Part shown: piece after piece, positions 36,990 through 46,759 of the stretch | Layout of the letters: every line of letters begins with the position of its first letter | How positions within the stretch are numbered: position 1 is the first letter of the stretch | NCBI GenBank assembly: GCA_016714765.1 | Contig: JADKCF010000018.1 | Span: 1 to 53,923, forward strand | Length of the DNA: 53,923 nucleotides | DNA from: Saprospiraceae bacterium | Lineage (GTDB): Bacteria > Bacteroidota > Bacteroidia > Chitinophagales > Saprospiraceae | Direction: 5' to 3' | Program-made: the position numbers and the translations under genes | The notes under the pieces: model-generated | The model's database searches: none | What the model saw: only the letters and a program-made list of their open reading frames with translations | What the model was told of the DNA's origin: nothing

Positions 36990-38920
36990 CTATTCTCCCA
37001 GTAAGCCGTCAAAGTACGTTATGAACTCTGCGACACTCATAATGCCTGCATCCCCGTGACCCTGCCTTCTGACCGACACTTGCTGATTATCAGCCTCTTT
37101 ATCTCCGATGATGAGCATGATAGGCACACGCTTCAACTCGGTATCTCTGATCTTTCGACCTATTGACTCTGCTCTGTCATCAATAAATCCCCTGATGTCA
37201 TGTTTTGCCAGTGTTGCCTTTATCTCCTCACAATAAGGTAGGAACCTGTCAGATATGGGCAATAGCGCATATTGGTCGGGTGTCAGCCATAGAGGGAACT
37301 TGCCGGCAGTGTGTTCTATCAAAATACTTATAAATCTCTCCATGGAGCCAAATGGCGCCCTGTGAATCATTACCGGACGGTGGGTCTTATTGTCAGAGCC
37401 TATGTACTCAAGTTCAAATCTGTCAGGTAAATTATAGTCCACCTGAATGGTTCCCAGCTGCCAGGATCTGCCCAGGGCATCTTTTATCAAAAAGTCCAGC
37501 TTGGGTCCATAAAAGGCAGCTTCACCCAATGCCGTCACCGTCTGTATGTCAAATTCGCCTACAGCTTCGATAATTCCTGCCTCTGCAGCTTGCCAGTTTT
37601 CTTCTGAGCCAATATATTTTTCAGGCTTTTCGGGATCTCTTAGCGATATCTGCGCAGTAAAGTTTTCAAAACCCATTTTTTTGATGACCATAGTAGTCAG
37701 CTCCAGTACCTTGAGAAACTCCCCTTTGACCTGCTCTTTGGTACAAAAAATGTGCGCATCATCCTGAGTAAAACCCCGTACACGGGATAAGCCATGCAGT
37801 TCACCGCTTTGCTCATATCGATACACCGTACCAAACTCTCCTATTCTCAGTGGAAGCTCTCTGTAAGATCTCGGCTTGTGTCCAAATATTTCGCAGTGAT
37901 GAGGACAATTCATTGGCTTGAGCAAAAATTCTTCACCATCTTTTGGCGTTTTGATAGGCTGGAAACTGTCTTCGCCATATTTGGCATAATGACCTGAAGT
38001 CACATACAGGGATTTACTACCTATGTGTGGCGTGACCACCATTTGGTATCCTTGTTTTTCCTGTTCGTTGCGGAGATAATTCTGTAGTCTCTCCCGCAGC
38101 TGGGTGCCTTTTGGTAACCACATTGGCAATCCCTGACCTACTTTTTCTGAAAACATAAACAACTCCAGCTCAGCTCCCAATTTTCTGTGATCTCTTTTTT
38201 TCGCTTCTTCGAGCAGTTCCAGATATTCTGTCAGGTCTTTGCTTTAGGAAATGTGATGCCATATATTCTGGTCATTTGTTTGCGCTTCTCATCACCCCGC
38301 CAGTAAGCCCCTGCCAGATTCATCAGTTTCACAGCTTTGATAGAAGATGTATCGGGTATATGAGGCCCACGACACAGGTCTGTAAAATTTCCCTGAGTAT
38401 AAAAAGTGATGCTGCCATCTTCCAATCCTTCCAGGAGCTCGAGTTTGTATTCATCCTGTTTATCCTGAAAATAGGCTATAGCGTCCGCTTTGGATACATC
38501 CTTGCGTACATAAGTGCTCTTTTGTCTGGCCAGCTCCAGCATTTTTTCTTCTATTTTGGGCAGATCAGCAGGCGTCAATGTCATAGCTCCTGTGTCCACA
38601 TCGTAATAATAACCGTTATCAATAGCCGGACCTATACCAAACTTGATACCCGGATACAATGCTTCCAGTGCCTCAGCCATCAGGTGCGCTGAAGAGTGCC
38701 AGTAAGTGGCTTTGCCTTCTTTGTCATTCCAAGTGTAAAGTTTCACGTGAGCATCTGCACTGATAGCTCTGCTAGCATCCCATATTTCACCATTGACAGA
38801 TGCTGCAAGGACATTTCTGGCAAGACCTTCACTAATCGATAGTGCAATACCCATTGCTGATATACCCTGCTCATACTGCCGAACACTGCCATCAGGAAGG
38901 GTTATGTTTATCATTTGCAT
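36990..38920 (-). CDS. thrS: Threonine--tRNA ligase, one frameshift
   Basis: The upstream frame (38920-38231) holds the TGS domain (INITLPDGSVRQYEQG) and the editing/SAD domain (HSSAHLMAEALEALYPG, NFTDLCRGPHIPDTSS). It ends after TFPKAKT. The downstream frame (to 36990) holds the class II catalytic core (PMNCPHHCEIF, PLRIGEFGTVYRYEQSG) and the anticodon domain. Adding one A at 38238-38240 joins them as KA-K-DLTEYLELLEEA. The restored length is about 643 residues, normal for ThrRS. The gene is essential and both halves are well conserved, so a sequencing indel is by far the likeliest cause. ATG 38914 (MINITLPDG) is an alternative start. Confidence 0.9.
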
Positions 38921-38939
38921 AAAATTTCTTTTAGAAGGG

Positions 38940-38947
38940 CAAAGTTA
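38940..38947 (-). promoter_or_regulatory. Bacteroidota -7 box TAACTTTG upstream of thrS
   Basis: The minus strand reads TAACTTTG, matching TAnnTTTG, 19 bp before the thrS start at 38920. Confidence 0.4.
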
Positions 38948-39122
38948 AGGAAAAATACTTCAGTTTTTACTGAGAATACACCCAAAGCTGATAAATATGC
39001 ATCAGAAAATCTTTTCCCCACGAAATGCTTAAAAAAAAAACACTTCGTATGGTTTCCCTCGCTTACCATATCGGAAAAGCTTCATAATGAAGTTCAGACG
39101 CATAATCCCGGGTAATTTCTTT

Positions 39123-39494
39123 TTACTGGCTTAGGATTTTAATCTCAGTTCTTCGGTTTTCGCTATGTTTGTCTTCTGTACATTCGATACCATTTCTACA
39201 ATTATTGACAGGTTTTGTTTCACCATAGCCTTTTGCAACGAGCCTTTCTGGGTCCATGCCTCGTAAGACTAAATATTCGACAGCTGATTTGGCTCTCTTG
39301 GATGACAAATCCATATTGTATGGATCATTACCTCTGGAGTCGGTATGCGAACTGAGTTCTATGCTTATATTTACATTGTCTTCTAAAAAACTGATTAATC
39401 GTTCTAATTCCACAGCAGCCTTTTCGGTGATGTCCCATTTATCAAAATCATAGAAAATATTTTGAGGGTAAAAACTGTGTTGACCTTCAATTTC
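39123..39494 (-). pseudogene. OmpA-like peptidoglycan-binding domain, 5'-truncated
   Basis: The frame is open from a TAA at 39495-39497 to the stop at 39123 and encodes only an OmpA C-terminal domain. It reads NIFYDFDKWDITEKAAVELE, then SIELSSHTDSRGNDPYNMDL (with the conserved T-D-x-R-G) and KRAKSAVEYLVLRGMDPERL. No ATG precedes the domain; only a GTG inside it (39413) is possible. The N-terminal part and signal peptide normally present are missing, and the ABC-F gene ends 28 bases upstream. It is probably a remnant of an OmpA-family or T9SS-associated outer-membrane protein. Confidence 0.65.
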
Positions 39495-39521
39495 TTAAGC
39501 CCGAATTATCAGCCAAAATTG

Positions 39522-41384
39522 TTACATCAAATCCGCCAACTCCATCCATTTTTCTTCCTTCTCTTCAAGTTGACATTGGATAATATCTAGTTCTTTGGAT
39601 AATTCCATGATTTTTTCCGGACTTAATGTAGCATCATCAAATTTCGATGTGATTTCTGCCTTTTTTTTCTTCGAGCTTTTTGATTTCTTTTTCTATCCTG
39701 GCAAAATCTTTACGCTGTTCAAAGGTGGCTTTACTCTTTTCCTCTTCTTTGATCTCCACCACTTCCACGGTAGTTTTATCTGCTTTGGACTTTTCTCTGT
39801 CTTCTGACTTTTTCAATTCACGATAATCAGAGTAGGTCCCATTGTAATCTCTCAAAACGGCATCACCTTCCAAAATAAACAGGTGATCTACCAGCTTATC
39901 CATAAAGTATCTGTCGTGTGTGACAATAATCAGGCAACCGGGAAAATCTGCCAGATAATCTTCCAGTACATTGAGTGTAATTATATCAAGATCATTGGTA
40001 GGTTCATCGAGAATAAGAAAATTAGGATTTTTCATCAAGATAGTAAGCAGATACAAGCGTCTTTTTTCACCACCGCTCAACTGTGATACATACACCCTTT
40101 GTTGCGGTCTCGGAAACAAAAACCTCTCAACATAGACTCTGCCGAAATTTTTTGACCTTTGTCCAGCGGAATATACTCAGCTATATCCCGTATCACGTCT
40201 ATGACCATTTTGTCCTCATTGAGCACCAGGCCATCCTGTGTATAATACCCGAAGACTATGGTGTCTCCCACCACTATTTTGCCGCCATCAGGCTTGATTT
40301 CCTGTGTCAGTATCTTCAGAAAGGTGGATTTGCCGGTTCCATTCTGTCCTACAATGCCTATCCTTTCGCCTCGCTTAAACTTGTAGGTAAACCCATCAAG
40401 GATCTTTTTGTCACCAAATTTTTTGACAATCTGGTGTGCTTCCAGTATTTTAGAACCCAGGCGGGATGCCTGAATATTTATTTTCATCTCATCGTTGCCC
40501 AGGCGAACCTGTGCCTTTTCTTTTATTTCATAAAAGTCATCGATTCTGGACTTGGCCTTGGTGCTTCGAGCCTGTGGCTGCCGGCGCATCCATTCGAGTT
40601 CTTTAGAAAATAATTTTTTGGTTTTCTCCAGATTGACAGCATCATTTTGAAGCCTGGCTTCCCGCTTCTCCAGGTATTGCGAATAATTGCCTCTGTAGAT
40701 ATAGACATTGCCGTTTTCCAGTTCGATGATTTCATTGCATACACGCTCTAGAAAATATCTATCATGCGTCACCATAAATAGGGTCAAGTTGGGTTGCTGA
40801 AGGAAGTTTTCCAGCCATTCGATCATCTCCATATCCAGGTGGTTGGTGGGTTCGTCGAGGATCAGAAAATCAGGCTCTTCTATCAGTATTTTAGCCAGAG
40901 CAAGTCTCTTCTTTTGCCCACCTGACATTTGCCCCGTCTTTTGTTCCATGTCACTGAGTAGCAATTTGTGCAGGATCTCATGAATTTTTGCTTCAAGATC
41001 CCATGCTTTCAGGTCTTCGAGACGGGTGACACATTTTTGGAGTAGGGCATCATCATGGGCATTGAGTGCTTTTTCGTAATCTCTGACGGCCATGATGGCT
41101 TCATTATCAGAATCAAAAATGGTTTCAAGTACAGTCGCATTAGGGTCAAATGTCGGATCCTGTTTAAGTATGGCTGTTTTTATTTCTTTTGAAATGATGA
41201 TTTTTGCGTTTTCACCGTCGGAGCCTTCTTCTCCACCTATGACTTTCAGGAGCGTTGTCTTACCGCTACCATTTTTGGCAACAAGTGCAATTTTGTCGCC
41301 TTTGCTGATGGACAGATTGACGTTTTTGAAAAGGACTTTATCGCCATATGAGCGACTTACATTTTCTAAAGAAAGGTATTGCAT
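39522..41384 (-). CDS. uup: ABC-F family ATPase, Uup-like, two frameshifts
   Basis: Two ABC cassettes without membrane helices. The first has GSGKTTLL, MSGGQKKRLALAK and ILDEPTNHLDM. The second has GTGKSTFL, LSGGEKRRLYLL and ILDEPTNDLDI. The linker WMRRQPQARSTKAKSR is typical of Uup. The first frame (41384-40077) breaks at the A5/T5 run at 40118-40122. The second (40119-39637) breaks at the T8/A8 run at 39661-39668. The third holds the coiled-coil tail (LSPEKIMELSKELDIIQCQL ... LADLM) to TAA at 39522. Restored length is about 620 residues. ABC-F proteins act on ribosomes; Uup also affects DNA transposition and excision. Confidence 0.8.
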
Positions 41385-41559
41385 AATAATGAATCTGACG
41401 CATTTTTTACTTCAAAGTGCGAAAATATAAAAAATAAACCAGATTTGAAGAAGTAGCCTTACTGAGTGTAAAATACAACCTGCAAATTTTGATTCATAAA
41501 AATTAAAATGGACCCATTGGTTTTTAATATTCTGCGCTTAAAATCGTCCTCCAATTTTG

Positions 41560-43707
41560 ATGTTTTACCGAATAATGATTAACTTTACATCATCATATGC
41601 ACCTACCAACATGTCAGGAGAAGTACCCGCAAACGCCCAAAAAATAACTCAGGAAGGCATTACTCTTAAGCCTGTGTATACACCAGAAGATATGAAAAAC
41701 CTGAAGCATCTTGGTTTTCAGGCTGGTATGCCACCTTTTCTGAGAGGCCCTTACAGCACCATGTATCTTACTTCTCCATGGACCATACGACAATATGCAG
41801 GTTTTTCAACAGCACAGGAGAGCAATGCATTCTACAGACGAAATCTGGCAGCTGGACAAAAAGGACTGTCAGTAGCTTTTGACTTAGCGACTCATAGAGG
41901 ATATGATTCCGATCATCCTAGAGTTACTGGAGATGTGGGTATGGCTGGCGTGGCTATTGACTCCGTCGAGGACATGAAAATATTGTTTAATGGTATCCCG
42001 CTCGATGAGATGTCGGTATCCATGACTATGAATGGTGCTGTCATACCGGTATTAGCCTTTTATATTGTCGCAGCTGAAGAGCAGGGGGTGAGCATGGAAA
42101 AACTCACAGGTACTATCCAAAACGACATCCTCAAGGAATTTATGGTCAGAAACACTTATATTTACCCACCAGGACCATCTGTCAGAATCATATCAGATAT
42201 TTTTGGTTTTACAGCAGCCCATATGCCTAAATTCAATAGTATCTCCATCAGTGGATACCATATGCATGAAGCTGGAGCCCCTGCGGATATCGAACTGGCA
42301 TATACGCTGGCAGATGGTGTAGAGTATATCAGGGCAGGTATCAAAGCAGGATTGGACATTGATAGCTTTGTATCCAGGTTTTCCTTTTTCTGGGGCATCG
42401 GGATGAATTTTTTTATGGAAATAGCAAAGATGCGTGCTGGTCGTCTCCTTTGGGCTAAATTGGTATCAGATTTTGGTGCTAAAAATCCAAAAACCCTGGC
42501 TCTTCGCACCCACTGTCAAACATCAGGTTATAGTCTCACTGCCCAGGACCCTTATAATAACATTTCCCGAACGTGTATAGAAGCCATGGCGGCAGCTTTT
42601 GGTGGCACCCAATCGCTCCATACCAATTCACTAGACGAGGCAATAGCTTTGCCTACTGATTTTTCTGCAAAAATAGCCAGAGATACCCAAAAATATTTAC
42701 AGTCTGATATCAATATATTGTCCGCAATAGACCCTATGGGAGGATCTTATTATGTGGAGACACTGACACATGAGTTGGTAGAAAAAGCCTGGAAACACAT
42801 GGAGGAGATTGAATCCTTGGGTGGTATGACATCTGCCATCGAAGCAGGTATACCCAAGATGCGCATAGAGGAAGCAGCAGCAGCCAAACAAGCGCGGATA
42901 GACAGCGGCTTGGAACATATCATCGGTGTCAATCTTTTCGTGAGAGAAGAGGAATCTGAACTGGATATCCTCAAAGTAGATAATACTAAAGTCCGTCAGG
43001 AGCAGATAGGAAGAATCCAGCACATTAAGGCTACCAGAGACGGTGACGCTGTCACCAAAGCCCTGGAAGACATCTCAGAATGTGCCCGCAGCGGTAATGG
43101 CAATTTGTTGGCTTTAGCGATCACTGCTGCCAGACTCAGGGCTACCCTGGGTGAAATTTCAATGGCTTTGGAGACAGTATTCGGAAGATTTACAGCCACA
43201 AACAGGACCATCACCGGCGTATATGCCAAAGCGATACAAATGGATACAAAATTTAGTTCAGCGCAAGCACTCTCTGACAAATTTGCCTCTCTGGAAGGAA
43301 GACGGCCACGTATCATGATAGCCAAACTCGGACAGGATGGACATGATCGCGGAGCAAAAATCATCGCTACCAGTTTTGCAGATCTTGGCTTTGATGTAGA
43401 TATGGGACCGCTGTTTCAGACCCCTGAAGAAGCTGCACGCCAGGCTGCAGAAAACGATGTTCACATACTCGGCATTTCATCATTGGCAGCGGGACACAAA
43501 ACTTTGGTGCCTGACACTATTGCCGCACTAAAAGCCATCGGTCGTGAAGACATCATGGTCATCGTAGGAGGTGTCATTCCTCCTCAGGACCACAGATTTT
43601 TGTACGATGCTGGTGTAGCAGCCGTCTTTGGTCCCGGCACGATCATCTCGGATGCTGCCTCAGAAATCCTGCAACTGATGATAAAAGGGCTGGAAATGGA
43701 CGCGTAA
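41560..43707 (+). CDS. Methylmalonyl-CoA mutase, large (catalytic) subunit type
   Basis: 715 residues from ATG 41560 (ATG 41575 is also possible). The N-terminal TIM barrel carries the substrate channel signatures (PFLRGPYSTMYLTSPWTIRQ, YAGFSTAQESNAFYRRNLAA). The C-terminal cobalamin-binding domain has the base-off/His-on motif DGHDRG (K-LGQDGHDRGAKIIA) and VIVGGVIPPQD. It converts methylmalonyl-CoA and succinyl-CoA using adenosylcobalamin, for propionate metabolism. No small subunit gene and no MeaB chaperone gene are adjacent in this window. Confidence 0.92.
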   Translation: MFYRIMINFTSSYAPTNMSGEVPANAQKITQEGITLKPVYTPEDMKNLKHLGFQAGMPPFLRGPYSTMYLTSPWTIRQYAGFSTAQESNAFYRRNLAAGQKGLSVAFDLATHRGYDSDHPRVTGDVGMAGVAIDSVEDMKILFNGIPLDEMSVSMTMNGAVIPVLAFYIVAAEEQGVSMEKLTGTIQNDILKEFMVRNTYIYPPGPSVRIISDIFGFTAAHMPKFNSISISGYHMHEAGAPADIELAYTLADGVEYIRAGIKAGLDIDSFVSRFSFFWGIGMNFFMEIAKMRAGRLLWAKLVSDFGAKNPKTLALRTHCQTSGYSLTAQDPYNNISRTCIEAMAAAFGGTQSLHTNSLDEAIALPTDFSAKIARDTQKYLQSDINILSAIDPMGGSYYVETLTHELVEKAWKHMEEIESLGGMTSAIEAGIPKMRIEEAAAAKQARIDSGLEHIIGVNLFVREEESELDILKVDNTKVRQEQIGRIQHIKATRDGDAVTKALEDISECARSGNGNLLALAITAARLRATLGEISMALETVFGRFTATNRTITGVYAKAIQMDTKFSSAQALSDKFASLEGRRPRIMIAKLGQDGHDRGAKIIATSFADLGFDVDMGPLFQTPEEAARQAAENDVHILGISSLAAGHKTLVPDTIAALKAIGREDIMVIVGGVIPPQDHRFLYDAGVAAVFGPGTIISDAASEILQLMIKGLEMDA

Positions 43708-43759
43708 TCCGCCCCTGTTTATATCCCTTAAAAAGTCAGTTTGACTTTATGTTTCGATA

Positions 43760-46560
43760 TTATTGTTTTACGATTTTGCGGGTGTAGGATACTCCCCCAT
43801 CCAATACTAGCCTAAGAATATAGGTCCCGGCTGTAAGATCTCCAATATAGATTTGATGATGACCATCCCATAAGCAATTGGTTTGTAACCTTCCATCCAG
43901 ACTATATACTTCTGCCCCGAATATTTGGGGCTCTGAGGTTGATTCCAAAAACTGTGCTTTGATGATATCAATACCAGGATTGGGATAAATGTGCCATGGA
44001 AATTCTCTTGCAACTTCCAGAGTATGATTGATATTCGATCTGCTAAATCGCTCGTGATTAAAAGCATAGACCTGATTTCCCAAAGGTTTTCCGATTGCCA
44101 TAAAATAAAAAACGCTATCTTTTGCAATCAATGATGTATAAGATTGATTTGGAATAATATCGTTAAATCTATAAATATTTAATCTTTCATCCATGTACAG
44201 ATAGGAATTGCTTGATGCAAGCAAGAGTCTATCCTTATTGATATCCCCCACTAGTTCAGTATAGTTACTTTGTTGTGGTTCATAGATTGACTTTAAAACA
44301 GAATAGTCAGAAAAATCATCATTATATGTCACTACATAGGTAGTGTCTTGTGCTCCAAAGATCCCAATACTTGTATCTTTAAATTTTGTCACTTGTTGCA
44401 ACTGTACATTGTTTTTCGTTTGGGGCACATATACTTGATCCGTTTCACTATTCAGTACTCTTGATGTGTATTTATAAGTGACGGAATCGAGGACATTCAA
44501 AATGATATATTTGCTTTTTTTAGATTGGATGTTGTATGAACTTATTTGGTATCCTTCCAATAATTTATTAATCACTGACCCGTCATATTTTAGTGTAAAG
44601 TGACTTTCCTCTGATCTGACATTCATATAGAGATTGGAAAGGTTGTCTTCAAAGGAATCATAAAGAGTTAAATATGGAAATGGATTGGCTATAATTGACA
44701 TATTATTATTCTCATCGATAGTATAAAGTCCCGAATCGATAAGAATTATATTTTTCCCTTTGATATTTTTGTGATGACTTACATTGCTAACACCACTTTT
44801 TATCAAGGTTTTTAATCCGCTTTCCAAATTGTAAGCATACAGCTTAGCGGATTTGATGTAATAAAAATGATTGTTGAGAGCAAAAAAAGAATCATAGTCA
44901 GGAAAATTTGTCAAATTATTGTCGACAAGTGTTTTTTTCTTTTCCGATAGACTTATCATGTACATCTCCCGATTATCCTGTATGATGATATAATAATCAT
45001 TAACAAAAAAGATATCATACAAACCCACATTACCTATATATTGATTAAGGTTAAAATGTTTATTGCCATTATCATAATAAATCAATCTATGGCCGGAAGA
45101 GTCAGCTGCAAAAATGGTTTTTTGATCAAATACCTTCCAGGTTCTGATCGGTATATTTGTAAGTTTGGTCAGCGGAAACTGATTTACTTTAGTATAAGTA
45201 TCTCCAATTTGATATATATTATCTGATAATAACTGCACCCCGGATTCATTCAATACCAATGGATCGTTTTTGGGCACACCTGCATAAAAACTAGCTAAAT
45301 TGAGCGGTTTTGCGGTTTTCAGATTTAAGTCAATTTGGAATAAATTTGTGGGAGAATTTATATAATCTACTTCTGCATTATAATAATATTTAGTTCCGTT
45401 TTTAACCAGTGCATTGCCAAAACTATAAGAAATTATCTGGTTTTCATCCTGAATCAAAGCCTGTTGTTGAAAAGTATTTACATTCAGCAATCCCAGTGTA
45501 TTGAAAGGGTACTGGTATGAATAATATAATATTTTGTTATCTATGGAATACAAGGTTTCATCATAAAATATATTTACATTTCGCATCCTGAAAACTGCCT
45601 TTGTTTGTGGATTAAACACTGTAAGAACTCTTCTGCTGTCCAATAAAATGACGTTTCCTGCCACAACTTTAATATTTTTGGGATGCACATAGGCACTATT
45701 TACTATTTTAAAACTATCTAATGGTTGTATTGTGACCGGATCATACAACACCACAGTCCCGGAGTCCGCGAATTGCTGTTGACACTTACGTAAAACTCAT
45801 CCAGCTTTGCAAAACTTATTAAATATGCATCCTCAATATCAAAAGTAAAAAGTGAATCAATATCTCCACTTTCATAATCATACCTGATTACTTGTCCGGT
45901 AGAATCGGCGGCAAGTAAAAAGTTTTCATACATAGTGGTAAGTGCCCCATTTTTTGTAGTTGATTTTGATATCAACAATTGCTTATCCTGCCCGGCGTTT
46001 TTACTGTAATACAGATGTTCTACAGCTGGATTGGATACGGCATCCGTCATCAATAGGTGGTCATTGTATTTATTATGAACATACCCTTGCAGTTTTAAAA
46101 GCCTGTTTTCTTTGTAGTAATAAACATAGGAGTTGGCGTTCAATCCGAAACTCACACTTTCCTGGTCTTTAAACCTCACGTTAAACCCATAATTGGGTGG
46201 CAAATAATCATTGACATCACTGTAGCTCTCCTTGTCTTCAATAAAATCGTAATTGAAAATTTTGGCAGGCGTTACTATGATAAAATATTTTTCTTTGACC
46301 AGCAGGTTGCTCCTTCTTGTATCATATGAAAAAGGCAGATGTTTAGTCCTGATGAGGTCAAGAGATTGGTCAGCCTGCAGCTTAAATACTTCTATTACAT
46401 CATTCGGGGTAACCAAAATTAAATAGGTTTCTCCTTTGTATTGAGTTATGTGCGTCTTTTCGATGATTTGGGAAGAAGGGATAGACGTAATCCTATCCTG
46501 AGCACTGCAGAAAAATACCAATGGTATGAAGGTAAGCGTAATCAAAAAGTTTTTCATCAT
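43760..46560 (-). CDS. Large secreted T9SS protein, propeller-like, one frameshift
   Basis: A signal peptide at the start (FLITLTFIPLVFFCSAQD) and a C-terminal T9SS sorting domain (WHIYPNPGIDIIKAQF ... TYTLRL-type end, ARKIVKQ-like tail TRKIVKQ). The ~800 residues between are strand-rich with repeated 'Y..D....L..Y......Y' units, resembling a WD/kelch-like propeller, but no family was recognised. The first frame (46560-45718) ends in SNSRTPGLWCC... while the sense continues as FADSGTVVLYDPVTIQPLDS. One base missing at 45771-45772 rejoins them (SVNSN-FADSG). Total about 933 residues. It is convergent with the mutase gene. Confidence 0.7.
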
Positions 46561-46725
46561 TAAATATTTAGAATTTTAGTAATTATTGTTGTTTTTCAGA
46601 TATTGAGTGCTAATTTATGGAAAATCTGGAATAATTGTATAAAAAACCATAGAAAATTGTATGTGTTAAAAAATTCATGGCATCTATTTTACTATGAATG
46701 ACATCCTGCATCTGTATAAATTCCC

Positions 46726-46733
46726 TATCTTTG
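46726..46733 (+). promoter_or_regulatory. Bacteroidota -7 box TATCTTTG upstream of the ABC exporter
   Basis: TATCTTTG matches TAnnTTTG, 26 bp before the ATG at 46760. The identical octamer is used at 50758. Confidence 0.4.
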
Positions 46734-46759
46734 TTTTCGCAAGACCAACAATCCAATAG

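Noticed and set aside
38231..38245. Programmed frameshifting in thrS
   Set aside because: No slippery heptamer or following pseudoknot is evident, thrS is not known to use frameshifting, and similar shifts hit unrelated genes in the window.
43732..43748. AAAGTCA-GTT-TGACTTT palindrome after the mutase gene as a terminator
   Set aside because: The stem is short and AT-rich with no T run after it; possible but not supported.
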